Part shown: positions 34,941 through 44,707 of the stretch, piece by piece
Numbering within the stretch: position 1 is the first letter of the stretch
Layout: each line of letters starts with the position of its first letter
NCBI GenBank assembly: GCA_018433525.1
Contig: JAHDRA010000064.1
Coordinates: forward strand, 1-61,226
DNA: 61,226 nt
Source: Paludibacteraceae bacterium
Lineage (GTDB): Bacteria > Bacteroidota > Bacteroidia > Bacteroidales > Paludibacteraceae
Direction of reading: 5' to 3'
The notes under the pieces: generated by a model
What the model was told of the DNA's origin: nothing
What the model saw: only the letters and a program-made list of their open reading frames with translations
The model's database searches: none
Translations under genes and position numbers: made by a program

Positions 34941-36629
34941 TCAGGAGCGCGTAAACTTTCTTTTTCTGATAAGTTGAAATACAAAGCCGAAAATCGCAAG
35001 AATAACAAGCGGTAGCAACACGTTGACAAGTTGCCATTTTAGTTTTTGGTCGTAAACAACCTGTCTGTTGAGCAAACGAAGTTTTAATGTTTTGTTTTTC
35101 AGTTGCATCCATCCTTCATCATCGGCAAGGTAGAGCACTGCATTTTCAATAAAATCCCTATTGCCGTATTGCAAACCTGTCAATCTGTCGAAACCCAAAG
35201 GCAAGTAGATACTGTCACCCTGAACTATGGAAATTTCATTTTTGATAATATCTCCATCTGCCACAAAAATTTGTTTTGTGTTTACACTTACAGGACGAAT
35301 ACTCGAAATGTTCACCACGCTATCGGGCAACATTCGGTTGGTAAAAACCGATTCAAAATTGCCTTCCAAAAGAACACCAACTGGAACATATCCAGTATTG
35401 AAATAATTCTTGTCGTTTGCAGATGGCATATCCCGAAGATCAACAGTGGTTGGAGTTCCAATCACATGAGTATTGTCGGAAGTTGCAAGTAGCAAAACGG
35501 CTGAAACTTGTTGATTCTCACCAACCAAATCGATGGCAGAACAAAATTCGGAGCGAACCGTCGCAAGGTTACGGGTAACGGGATGAGCATAAGAAGTGAG
35601 CAAAAGTGGAGCAAAAAACCAGGGAAGAGGTTCGAAATGAGGAGCTTCTTTTGTTTTTGCCACATTAACAGGCATTTGTGCACATTGAACATCTTGCAAA
35701 ATAACCGGTTTGATACGAATTCCATATCGAAAAAGCAGGTCGGAAAGATTCAAATCGAGCGGAATGGCAGGTGATGTGCCGGTAACAGAAAAATTTTCTT
35801 CAGCCAGGCGCACCCCATCAATCAACCAAAGCACTTTTCCTCCATTCATAATGTATTGATCGATAATCAGCTTTTCTTTTTCACTGAAAGGAAGTTGAGG
35901 TTTGGCAACAATTACCACTTTATAGGGATGGAGAATGGACGCATCATTTCCTATGCGACCTCGATCGATTTGGAAATAACGGCTCAACGATTTGCTAATG
36001 TCATAAGTCGCAGCTTCGGACAGTTCGTCATGTCCTTCCAGAAAAGCAATTTTATCAACTGACGTGTTAACCAAACGACGGACAGCATCCGTAATTTCAT
36101 ACTCCAGTTCGATAATGGAAATATTCAGATTCTCGTCGCCCGAATTGCCGGGAATGTTTTTCAACAGATTTACCAAAACCTTGCGTCCCTTGTATTCCAT
36201 TTCCAACCACGGAAAAATTGTTTTCCTGATTATTTTGCCGTCGTTATCGCGTTCATATACATTGGTTGGTGTCAATCCGCGCGATTCCAATTCGGCATAA
36301 TGCTTTTCTCTTTCTTCAGGCTTGACAACAGATGAAGGATCTTCAAATTCAATTGCTATGGGCTTGGAACTGTAAACTTTCAGTTCTTCCAACATTTCGA
36401 CCGTAGATTTTTTCAACCTTAAAAAGCCGGAATTGAGACTGCCATCGAGATAAATTTTTACTTTCAGCGGAAAGTCGAGCTTTTTCATCAGTTTTTTGGA
36501 TGGTTCCGACAAACTGTAGCGCTTTTCGGACGTCAGATCTACTCTGTAATGAACGAAGGAAAGCACCAGCGACAACAGCAAAAAAACTCCCCAAAAAAAT
36601 AATTGCTTGTGTTGAATTATATTACGCAT
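34941..36629 (-). CDS. gldG: Gliding-motility ABC-type component GldG
   Basis: 562 residues. A membrane helix near the N-terminus (about 9-28) precedes a large extracytoplasmic region with the GldG start (VHYRVDLTSEKRYSLSEPSK) and the ABC_transp_aux core (IAFLEGHDELSEAATYDISK), then a C-terminal membrane helix (about 530-552) and basic tail. GldG works with GldA/GldF in an ABC system implicated in gliding in Flavobacterium; in Bacteroidales the roles are less clear. No gldF permease lies upstream: the next gene there is the lipid kinase. A -7 element lies 45 bases upstream. Stop is TAA. Confidence 0.87.
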   Translation of the reverse strand: MRNIIQHKQLFFWGVFLLLSLVLSFVHYRVDLTSEKRYSLSEPSKKLMKKLDFPLKVKIYLDGSLNSGFLRLKKSTVEMLEELKVYSSKPIAIEFEDPSSVVKPEEREKHYAELESRGLTPTNVYERDNDGKIIRKTIFPWLEMEYKGRKVLVNLLKNIPGNSGDENLNISIIELEYEITDAVRRLVNTSVDKIAFLEGHDELSEAATYDISKSLSRYFQIDRGRIGNDASILHPYKVVIVAKPQLPFSEKEKLIIDQYIMNGGKVLWLIDGVRLAEENFSVTGTSPAIPLDLNLSDLLFRYGIRIKPVILQDVQCAQMPVNVAKTKEAPHFEPLPWFFAPLLLTSYAHPVTRNLATVRSEFCSAIDLVGENQQVSAVLLLATSDNTHVIGTPTTVDLRDMPSANDKNYFNTGYVPVGVLLEGNFESVFTNRMLPDSVVNISSIRPVSVNTKQIFVADGDIIKNEISIVQGDSIYLPLGFDRLTGLQYGNRDFIENAVLYLADDEGWMQLKNKTLKLRLLNRQVVYDQKLKWQLVNVLLPLVILAIFGFVFQLIRKRKFTRS

Positions 36630-36673
36630 GTTACAGAAGATTCTTCAGTAAAAATCGAGAAGAAATTCGGATG

Positions 36674-36681
36674 CAAAATTA
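36674..36681 (-). promoter_or_regulatory. -7 promoter element for gldG
   Basis: TAATTTTG on the minus strand matches TAnnTTTG, 45 bases upstream of the gldG ATG. Confidence 0.5.
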
Positions 36682-36725
36682 ATCATTTCCTTTGAGCAAA
36701 AACGCATCCTGAAAAAATTTGGTAT

Positions 36726-37610
36726 TCAGAATCTTTTCTTTACCAATACTTTCAAACCGGCAGGTACAACCCGGATATTTATTTCCTTACCTTCTTCATA
36801 GGGCTCGCCATCATAATGAAAAGGGCCGGGCGCAGGTCGAAAAACCGTAATTTCACTCATTCGGAAAGTATTGATAAACAAGTCGTTGCTTATAGTCTTG
36901 GTAAAAAGTTGCAGTGCAAGAGTAGGAAGAGCAATAATGGGGAAATTACTCATAATGGAAACATCGAGCCGTCCATCCTGAACGCTGGCTTTTGGGGCAA
37001 TGTACACATTATTTCCCCATTGAGAAGCATTAGCGATGGTCATAAGAAAAGTTTTGGTGGTAAAATCGATATTTTTCCCAATAATACGGTAATTTTCAGA
37101 ATGATAGGCAAAATAACCTTTCACAATTTTTTCCAGATAAGCCACAATCCCTCTGCGATGGCCTTTGGCAAATTCGGCAGCAATGTAAGCGTCGAAACCG
37201 GTTCCGCATGTGCAGAAAAAAGGTCGTTGATTTACCAATCCGTAATCGATGAAAATTTCCTCCGAAAAATTGAGCATTTGAATGGCTTTTCGCATATTCA
37301 TTGGGATTTCCAAATGTCGCGCCAAACCATTTCCCGAACCAATGGGTAAAATTCCTAACGAAACCGAAGTTTGAACCAGTCCGCGGGCAACTTCGTTAAT
37401 CGTTCCATCACCACCAACTGCCACCACGCTATCGAAACCCTTAGCAGCAAAATCTCTGGCCAATAAGCTTCCATGACCACGGTAGTCGGTAAACGCCACA
37501 GTTGGATCAAACAAATCTCTGTTTAATTCGTCGTGGATATGTTGCGGGATGAAGGACTTTGTCCTTACACCGGCCATAGGATTGATAATGAAAGCAATTT
37601 TCTTTTTCAT
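36726..37610 (-). CDS. Diacylglycerol-kinase-family lipid kinase
   Basis: 294 residues from ATG 37610 (MKKKIAFIINPMAG), the usual start; an ATG 7 codons upstream adds no conserved sequence. The nucleotide loop VVAVGGDGTINEVARGL and GILPIGSGNGLARHL are the DagK/YegS/sphingosine-kinase signatures. It phosphorylates a lipid alcohol (diacylglycerol, or a sphingoid base given that some Bacteroidales make sphingolipids; the substrate is not decided by sequence). Cytoplasmic face of the membrane. A lone gene between gldG and the repeat at 37894. Confidence 0.9.
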   Translation of the reverse strand: MKKKIAFIINPMAGVRTKSFIPQHIHDELNRDLFDPTVAFTDYRGHGSLLARDFAAKGFDSVVAVGGDGTINEVARGLVQTSVSLGILPIGSGNGLARHLEIPMNMRKAIQMLNFSEEIFIDYGLVNQRPFFCTCGTGFDAYIAAEFAKGHRRGIVAYLEKIVKGYFAYHSENYRIIGKNIDFTTKTFLMTIANASQWGNNVYIAPKASVQDGRLDVSIMSNFPIIALPTLALQLFTKTISNDLFINTFRMSEITVFRPAPGPFHYDGEPYEEGKEINIRVVPAGLKVLVKKRF

Positions 37611-37893
37611 GGCAGAAAAACGTGCGTTCAAAAAACGGCTGCGAAGTTACAAAAAACTATTAAACTGCAAAATTCATCAATAATTATTCAACATTATAGA
37701 ATCCGGTTAAGTTCAACTTAGAAGTGCGAATTAAGCAAAAAGTTTTACATTGTTTTTTAATAAACCCAAAGCACCACAGCTGATAGGCAAACGACTGGAA
37801 GGAAGTAAAAGCTTGAAAGAGCATTAAAATGAACCGACAACATAATTCACCAAAAAAGGAGACCGAAGTCTTCCTAAAATTAATACTGTTTAT
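37611..37893. other. Part of a 442-base intergenic region (37611-38052)
   Basis: Between the lipid kinase and the carboxypeptidase-like gene. It holds the first copy of the 99-bp repeat at 37894-37992. A minus-strand open frame (37684-37923) begins inside the repeat and resembles no known protein, so it is not called. A weak -7-like CGAAGTTA (37651-37658) may drive the kinase. Confidence 0.5.
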
Positions 37894-37992
37894 GAAACCC
37901 ACATGTATTGCATACACAAACACGAATGAATATAATATTTAGACATGTGGGTTCCATCAGACCTTTAAAAAATAAATTATATTCTGATGAAA
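37894..37992 (+). repeat. 99-bp double-hairpin repeat, copy 1
   Basis: Starts GAAACCCACATGT and ends TCTGATGAAA. It contains two inverted pairs: AACCCACATGT (37896-37906) with ACATGTGGGTT (37943-37953), 11 bp and a 36-base loop, and CATCAGA (37955-37961) with TCTGATG (37983-37989). Same sequence at 39512 (3 differences) and 52978 (7 or so). It lies 60 bases after the stop of the minus-strand gene 38053-39345. No target duplication is visible. Confidence 0.9.
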
Positions 37993-38052
37993 GACAAAAA
38001 TTTGAGCAATCGGTAGTCGCAAAGTTTCTCGGCAGAGAAAATGACGAAAAAA

Positions 38053-39345
38053 TTACTTTCTTTTTTCGAGTTGTTTCTGAATCTTTTTTATTGCTGATTC
38101 TATGGGTTTTTCGGGTTCAATCACATTGTAACTGCCCCAAAATTCCGGATCAGAAAAGCCGGAAGCTTCATCTGCAATAATTACCGTCGGGCGCAACTTG
38201 TTTTTCAATTTCTTTTCTTCAGTAGCTTTTTCCCAATTGGTAACGGCCATTTCCACTACCGTATAGTAATTGGAATTGAATAATTTTCTCTTCCAGTCAA
38301 TTTTAAAATCCAATTCTATCCGACTGTAGTTATAGTACCATTTCCCATTTTTTTCAATGTAATCCATTCGATACGAGGCATTTGTTAAAAACACTTTTGC
38401 ATTAAGGGGTTTTTTGCGTATCAGCATGGAAGCTGATTTTTCTTTGTCGGTAAGATCAAGATGAAAAATGGCACTTCTCAAGGCAAGACTTTCAGCATCA
38501 ATGTAAAGTTTTCCATAATATAACGGAATGTTGACGAATGGCCGTTGCTTAAAGTTGACAATATAAATAAGCTGATGATCGATGTAAGTAGTCCGATCAA
38601 AAGAAAATTCATAATTATCCAAGATACTTTCAGTAAAAAGATAGTCGGGATTTTTCATCACATCCATGTAAAGCGAATTGTAAGGACCACCCATCAACTT
38701 AAAAACCAATGTATCCATTTTTTTATAGTCGGATTGTTTCCTGCTTTTATACAATTCTGCCTGATCCTGCCGGAATGAAGAATAAGGCTGTTTAAGAATA
38801 TCCACAATGGCTTCAGAAAGCGATACATAAGAGCGATTTTTTTTGATGGTTTCTCTGTAAAAAGCTGTCATTAAGAGTTCTTCTTCCGGATAATTTTTGT
38901 AGCGATTTTCCAATACTGACAGTACCAAATTTTCTGCATCTGTTGAAATCACATTTATCTCGGGCAAAGAAACAATCATGGGTTCCAAAGTTATGCGAGA
39001 ATTTTCCTGTTTTAGCTCGGAAATTTTAAGAATTCTATTTTTGTATCCTATATAACTGACCGTTAGTGTTTTATCTTGAAATTCTTTTGGAATTTTCAAG
39101 GAAAACTCTCCTTCGGAATTGGAAACCGTAGTGATATTGCTTCCTTCTACCGAAAGAGTGGCAAATGGCAATACATCTCCGTTTTTAACATCTACAATTT
39201 TACCTGAAAATTCCACATAATCAGAATCGTTCTTCTGAAAATTTTTTTGAAAATTATTTTGCGATGGCAAGCAAACAGGGAGCGATAACAAAACTAAGCT
39301 CCATAATTTAAACGGGAAAGAATGGAAATTTTTTTTTGTTTTCAT
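38053..39345 (-). CDS. Carboxypeptidase-like regulatory-domain outer-membrane-associated protein
   Basis: 430 residues with a signal peptide (hydrophobic LWSLVLLSLPVCLPS). Residues about 45-125 form a carboxypeptidase-like regulatory (CarboxypepD_reg-like) domain: FSGKIVDVKNGDVLPFATLSVEG is its signature. The following 300 residues (LLMTAFYRETIKKNRSYVSL, PLYYGKLYIDAESLALRSAI) match the second domain of proteins often labelled DUF5686/regulatory-like in Bacteroidota; function unknown. Predicted periplasmic or outer-membrane-associated. Flanked by repeat copies 1 and 2. A -7 element TATCTTTG is at 39410-39417. Confidence 0.75.
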   Translation of the reverse strand: MKTKKNFHSFPFKLWSLVLLSLPVCLPSQNNFQKNFQKNDSDYVEFSGKIVDVKNGDVLPFATLSVEGSNITTVSNSEGEFSLKIPKEFQDKTLTVSYIGYKNRILKISELKQENSRITLEPMIVSLPEINVISTDAENLVLSVLENRYKNYPEEELLMTAFYRETIKKNRSYVSLSEAIVDILKQPYSSFRQDQAELYKSRKQSDYKKMDTLVFKLMGGPYNSLYMDVMKNPDYLFTESILDNYEFSFDRTTYIDHQLIYIVNFKQRPFVNIPLYYGKLYIDAESLALRSAIFHLDLTDKEKSASMLIRKKPLNAKVFLTNASYRMDYIEKNGKWYYNYSRIELDFKIDWKRKLFNSNYYTVVEMAVTNWEKATEEKKLKNKLRPTVIIADEASGFSDPEFWGSYNVIEPEKPIESAIKKIQKQLEKRK

Positions 39346-39409
39346 GGCGGCAAGTTATAAAGAGTAGAACCGGATAAATTGTTGAATCTACGTGAAAAAT
39401 TCTTACAAA

Positions 39410-39417
39410 CAAAGATA
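39410..39417 (-). promoter_or_regulatory. -7 promoter element for the carboxypeptidase-like gene
   Basis: TATCTTTG on the minus strand matches TAnnTTTG, 65 bases upstream of the ATG at 39345. Confidence 0.5.
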
Positions 39418-39511
39418 ACACATTCAACATGGAATTGTGCTATATTTCACTTAAAAATAACAATTTGGCTGGACAAAAGTTTGAGACATCAAATGCCGCA
39501 AAAACAAATAA

Positions 39512-39610
39512 GAAACCCACATGTATTGCATACACAAACACGAATAAATATAATATTCAGACATGTGGGTTCCATCAGACCTTAAAAAAATAAATTATAT
39601 TCTGATGAAA
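39512..39610 (+). repeat. 99-bp double-hairpin repeat, copy 2
   Basis: Differs from copy 1 at three bases; both inverted pairs are perfect. It ends 24 bases after the stop of the endonuclease gene 39635-40717 in the direction of that gene's transcription, and lies upstream of the carboxypeptidase-like gene. Confidence 0.9.
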
Positions 39611-39634
39611 AATTGCGAAAAAAACCAAAAATTA

Positions 39635-40717
39635 TCAGTGAGCTATCATTAACTTTATTGTTTTTCGCTGATTTCCATAATATACTACCAAAAGGTACGA
39701 ACCAATTTGAAGTTCGGAAACATCCAATTTCCCATCTGAAGAGAAATTACCGATTTTCACACTTATTCCGCTGAGGTCGTAAATACGATAATATGAACTT
39801 TCGGGTTTGTTGAGGTTAACCAACACAGAAGTCGATGCCGGATTGGGATAAACCGACAGGTTCACATACAGGTCATTGTTGCCGGCTGTTCCGTTCCATA
39901 CCTCGCCTTTTGATGTGCCCCAAATGTATTCTGCCAGTTCAGGATGGTCAATAAATGGATTCCGATTCTGTTGAATTCGATAAACACCATCATTCCGGTT
40001 GATTTCCTTGTCGCTGACCGGGTCATTTCTGCTCCACTCCAGCAACATTTTTATGGCCCATTGTTTGAATACGGGATAAGTATTTCTGTCCAACATGCTC
40101 GAAGTTCCGGTTCCTCTCCAGTACGAATGATAATCTTCGTAACAGGTAACCATATACATGTAAGTTCGTGCAAAATCGCCTTTGTATTGATTAGCCGGCT
40201 CAAAAACCAACCCGGTGTAACCGGGATAAGTATTGTTTCCAACTTTTACCACCCCATTATCGAAACTGGCAGTACCAACAATTCCCAATGGATAATTAGA
40301 TTTGGCCGAGTTGGCTTCGGCATCCGAAGGAGAAAGATTCACCAAATCGCCATTGGCATCGAATGTTGAATAATTCGAACTTGTTCCCCACCAGCTTCGC
40401 GGCATGCAGTGTTCACGATTCATAACGCTGCTATTATAAGTGGAACGTTTGTTGTTGGAATACATGTCCCAGAAATAACCGTCCGGATGCCAGTCGGTTG
40501 TCTTAAAATAAGTGTACCACCAAACGGTAGTACTGGTGTCGTAATTCAGAATAACGTGTTGTCGAATGATATTGTGCAAGGCAGTTTTTAATTCAGCCCC
40601 TGTTTTTCCTTCAGCAGTCCGGTAATAACCTTCAGGTATTTCGGCCGAAAGAGTAAGGCTGAAAAACGTCAGAACAACTACTGAAATTTTTTTAATAAAG
40701 CAAAAAGAAAATTTCAT
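39635..40717 (-). CDS. Secreted endonuclease I with T9SS sorting domain
   Basis: 360 residues. Signal peptide (residues about 1-25, ending TLSA) then EIPEGYYRTAEGK. The endonuclease I motif is VMNREHCMPRSWW with the catalytic His; PANQYKGDFARTYMYMV and NPFIDHPELAEYIWG are conserved. The C-terminal 75 residues (starting VYPNPASTSVLVNL) are a T9SS type A sorting domain, which directs secretion and surface anchoring. It lies immediately downstream, in transcription order, of the split paralogue at 40732-43566 (14 bases apart). Confidence 0.9.
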   Translation of the reverse strand: MKFSFCFIKKISVVVLTFFSLTLSAEIPEGYYRTAEGKTGAELKTALHNIIRQHVILNYDTSTTVWWYTYFKTTDWHPDGYFWDMYSNNKRSTYNSSVMNREHCMPRSWWGTSSNYSTFDANGDLVNLSPSDAEANSAKSNYPLGIVGTASFDNGVVKVGNNTYPGYTGLVFEPANQYKGDFARTYMYMVTCYEDYHSYWRGTGTSSMLDRNTYPVFKQWAIKMLLEWSRNDPVSDKEINRNDGVYRIQQNRNPFIDHPELAEYIWGTSKGEVWNGTAGNNDLYVNLSVYPNPASTSVLVNLNKPESSYYRIYDLSGISVKIGNFSSDGKLDVSELQIGSYLLVVYYGNQRKTIKLMIAH

Positions 40718-40731
40718 GTACTAAGAAAAAT

Positions 40732-43566
40732 TTATTTTATTAATTTTCGTGCAAAAGTAAAATCTTTATTTGAGATACGAACAATAAAAATCCCTCTGTG
40801 CGGAATTCTTATACTCATCTCCGATCCTGATGAATGTTGATCAAACAAACATACGCCGGCAATATTAAAAAGTTGAACACGCTCATTGCCTTGCAAGTTC
40901 GACAATTTAATATCGCCACTGGATATGTAAATTTTATATTGGCTTGCAGGTATATTTTCCAAAGCTGAAGGAAATCCGGTCTTCACCTGAATAGTTTCAG
41001 AAAAATCCGATGTATATGGATGTATGGTTGAACGAACCCGATAAAAATAAACTGAATTCGGATTCAGCCCTTCCACTTTAAATTGACTTCCCGAAACCTG
41101 AAAATTTTTCAACACAAAAACTGTGTCCTGTTGCTTGTAAGTTGCCTCCACATCGTCAAGTGCCAGGTTGCCTGATACTTTTTTGTAAATAAACCTAAAG
41201 GAATGAATATCATCCGATTCCTGAAAAGTGTACATCGGATAATTTTTTGAAGTATTTACCGATCCAATGCTGTCGATACGAACATAATTTCCATTCTTTA
41301 CTGCTTCGACAATAAGCGATGAACCGGTTGCTCCTGAAGGGAAACGATACATAAATTTTAGTTGCGAAACCCAGCTCGGATAAGTTTTGGTTTGTAACTA
41401 TTCTCCATCATTTTTAAATGCCAACGCGTTGGGATTTTTACCGGAGCTGGCAGCGGTAGTATAATTTCCGCTTGCTGTTCCACTCCACCCTTCAGGCAAA
41501 GGTTTCCCGTTGCTTCCAATATTGTCAAACGATTCGGTTTCAGTTGTATCTTTGCCGGACTGTATTTGAAAAACATCCAGCAGATAATCGGACGTGTACA
41601 GGCAATCTTCCCAACCGGCAACAAAACTGTTGGCTCGAACATCCGTTGCATTCATAATTACAGGCACTTCAAGTTTGGAAGTATGAATCTGCATGGTGTT
41701 CAAAGCTTTTTTTTCTTCATCGGGATATATTGCCGTTACGGAATAAGTATAAGTATTTTCGGGTAACAATTGCGATATGGTGAAATGATCCGTTTTCCCG
41801 GTCTCAAAATCATTTAACAGATAGTTGGAGGACGGTTGTAAGTTCATTTGATGATTTCCAAGCATTTGAAAATCATCTATTCCGTAAAAATTCCATTCTA
41901 TATCTCTGAATTGAGAACTTGGATGCGTAACCGTAGCTTTTCGTTTCAAAGTTAAATCCTGACCCCAATATACATCAGCACCTGCATTGGCGATGCCTAC
42001 AACATCAATAAAAACACCATTTCTCAACAAAGCAACGGCATCGTTTCCATTAAAACTGAGTAATGAATCCGTTAACAAATTGGCTTTTGCTTTCAAATCG
42101 TTGTTTGAACAGCTTTTGTGAACCAACACATAAGTTTTTCCGTTTTCCAGCATTCCATTCAATTTCAGTGTAGCTCCAAAATTTCCATCTCCATTGGATT
42201 GTTTTTGGAGACTGTAATTGGATAAATCGATATTTTTCCCGGTTCCATTGAACAATTCCAAAGCTTTGTTCCAGCTACTGCCTTCCACATAAGCGGAAAT
42301 AATCAAATCGCCGGCTTGCTGATCGCCTTGATACAGATTCAGTTTGTAGTTGTCGGCATCGGGGTCGAAAATCCATCGTAATGTTCCTCCCGTAGGAGTG
42401 ATATTTTGCGGTTCTAAGGCAAGAAAATCAGTCGAAGCCAAACCTTGCAGTGGGATACGCAAAGAATCTTTCCAACCGTCGGAAGTCAGCAAAAGCGTAT
42501 CTCTGTTCCAGCCTGAAACCACAGGACGAAAAGTGATAATTACTTCAGTGCCATTGATAACTTCTTCTTTCGTCAACGAAGCTTTGGAAATTTTAAAGGA
42601 TTTACTTTTGCCCTTAAGTCTGATATTCAAATTGTTTTGTAAATTCAATCCTGAAACAGTTAAATGCTGTTGAATGGAATCGGTTTGCAATATTACGCCG
42701 AAATCCATTTGATCACCGCGTTTGGGATAAATCAGAAACGGCTCTGTTTCTTCAGGAAAAGGAAAAAACTTTGTTGTATCGGCACCCCAAATATATTCTG
42801 CCAAATCGGGATAATCAATAAAAGGATTGCGATTTCCCTGAATGTTGTAAACAACTTCAATACGATCGCGTTCTTTTTGACTGACAGGGTCTTCTCTATT
42901 CCATTTCAGCAATAAATCGATAGCCCATTTTTTCCACACCGGATAAGTGTTGTTATTCATCATGGGCGAATTCCACAAGGTAGCAAAATTTTCGTAAACA
43001 GTTGACACGTACAGATAAGAACGCGCAAAATCGCCTTTATATTCATCGGCAGGCTCAAAGCAATTGTCGGTATAAATTCCTCCAAAACCATTTTTCCCAA
43101 TTTTGCTTACCCCATTGTCGAAATTTGGCGTGCCGGTAACTTCCCCAAGCGGAAGATTGTTTTTTGTAGAATTGGTAACTCCATCGGCCGGATACAAATG
43201 AAACAAATCCTTGTATGCATTATTTTCGTGTCCGCCCCACCAACTTTTTGGCAATGAGTGCTCAATATGCATGCCTGCGACGGAAGAAAAATCCTTGAAG
43301 TACCGTATTTCCGAAGAATACATATCTTTTACCGAACCATCCGGGTTTTGATCGGCATAATAAAACCCTTCCCATGTATATCCTTTCCCACTGCCATAAT
43401 TGAGGACACGCAATGGAGATGCAATTTGAGAAAGAGCTGATTTTAATTCTGCCTTCTTTTTGTTGTGGGCTAAATAATAATAACCAGCCGGCACTTCCGA
43501 AAATGCAATCTGACAGTTTAGCCAAACAATTAAAATTAAAAAAAGCGTGCTGAAAAATTTTTTCAT
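40732..43566 (-). pseudogene. Large secreted endonuclease I with lamin-tail domain, interrupted by an in-frame TAG
   Basis: A single frame from ATG 43566 to the stop before 40732, broken at 41398-41400 by TAG. Signal peptide, then endonuclease I (MHIEHSLPKSWWGG with the catalytic His, NPFIDYPDLAEYIWG), an unassigned beta domain, a lamin-tail domain (ALELFNGTGKNIDLSNY), a fibronectin-like segment and, after the stop, KFMYRFPSGATG, a jelly-roll region and a T9SS sorting domain (final 75 residues). The frame after the TAG is open without shift and its next ATG is 15 codons on. Other genes here end with TAG, so it is a true stop. The upstream product would lack the sorting domain; the downstream part has no signal peptide. 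Confidence 0.85.
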
Positions 43567-43651
43567 TTTTTCGTTCAAATTAAATGCGAGACGTTTTTAA
43601 GATCATCCTTATTTATCATCACTATTTTGTAAAATATAAAAGTTGCTGCCA

Positions 43652-44707
43652 TTACCTGCTGACCATAAATTTTTGAATGGTTTTTTTCCCATCTTTCTCT
43701 AGTTGCAGCAAATACATTCCGTTATTTAGTTGAGATACAGATATAGAAGAATTTCCATCAATCAAGGTTTTCATTAATTCCTGCCCCTGAATGTTGAAAA
43801 TAGTACACATTAATTCGTTTTCGTCAGTCTTGATATTCAGAAAATCTTGAGCCGGCACAGGACTTATGGAAAAATCTATTTTCAGATTTTCAATTCCTGA
43901 AGAAAGCGACCAAGGTTCACCAACTTTCGTGCCCCAAATATATTCTGCCAACTCCGGATGATCAATAAAAGGATTCCTGTTTTTTTGATAAACTTCTACG
44001 GCATTGTTTCTGTCGGTTTCCTTTTTTGAAACCGGATCCTGCCGGTGCCATTTCAAAAATAATGCTTTCGCCCAATCCGAGAGCGCCGGATAAGTTGTTT
44101 TATTAAATGAATCTCCATCAATGGTAGTCATAATGTTCTGATAACGTGTGGCGAAATAAAAATAAGTACGTGCAAAATCGCCTTTATATTCATCATCGGG
44201 TTCAAAAACTGTTCCCGAATATCCTGTAAAAGTGGAATTTCCCAATCTTCCTCTTCCACCGGAAAGGGTAATTCCACCGCTACATTCGCCATAAGGGAAA
44301 TTGCTTCGCTGCCCATTCACTTTCCCATCGGTGGGATAAACATGAAAAGCATCGCTTACCATAGGCGATTGAGAATTAAACCAGCTTTGCGGTATGGAAT
44401 GTTCGCGGTTGTAACAATCGCAAACTTTGCTATAATTCCCGCACTTTTTTTGTCCGGGCACCCAAGTGCAGTCGGAATACATGTCCCAAATAAGACCTTC
44501 GGGAGTAACATCGCTGGTTTCGTAAATGGTGTACAGAAAATCATAACTTTTGCTTACATAACCTGATGAAATAATGGAATAAAGAGTGGTTTTGAGTTCG
44601 GCACCGCTTTTTCCTACGGCCTGATTGTAATAACCCTGCTTGGGTTGAGAAAAAACAACTGTCAGATTCAAAAAAAGCAACAACAATGGGAGAAAGTTCT
44701 TCTTCAT
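43652..44707 (-). CDS. Secreted endonuclease I with T9SS sorting domain
   Basis: 351 residues. Signal peptide to about residue 20, then QGYYNQAVGKSGAELKTTL. Catalytic region CDCYNREHSIPQSWF, SDAFHVYPTDGKVNGQRSN, PDDEYKGDFARTYFYFATRY and NPFIDHPELAEYIWG; closest in design to the plus-strand paralogue at 32723 (both have the Cys-rich CxxC-type insert KKCGNYSKVCDCYN). The last 75 residues form a T9SS type A sorting domain (SISPVPAQDFLNIKT start, ending MYLLQLEKDGKKTIQKFM). A -7 element is at 44816-44823, about 110 bases upstream. Confidence 0.9.
   Translation of the reverse strand: MKKNFLPLLLLFLNLTVVFSQPKQGYYNQAVGKSGAELKTTLYSIISSGYVSKSYDFLYTIYETSDVTPEGLIWDMYSDCTWVPGQKKCGNYSKVCDCYNREHSIPQSWFNSQSPMVSDAFHVYPTDGKVNGQRSNFPYGECSGGITLSGGRGRLGNSTFTGYSGTVFEPDDEYKGDFARTYFYFATRYQNIMTTIDGDSFNKTTYPALSDWAKALFLKWHRQDPVSKKETDRNNAVEVYQKNRNPFIDHPELAEYIWGTKVGEPWSLSSGIENLKIDFSISPVPAQDFLNIKTDENELMCTIFNIQGQELMKTLIDGNSSISVSQLNNGMYLLQLEKDGKKTIQKFMVSR

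Noticed and set aside
37684..37923. 79-codon minus-strand frame starting in repeat copy 1
   Set aside because: It begins in the repeat, has no known domain, and a similar frame at 39379-39585 arises only because the repeat is shared.
41398..41400. Recoding of TAG to an amino acid in this genome
   Set aside because: Other intact genes (mlaD, lptD) end in TAG with no extension of homology, so TAG is an ordinary stop.
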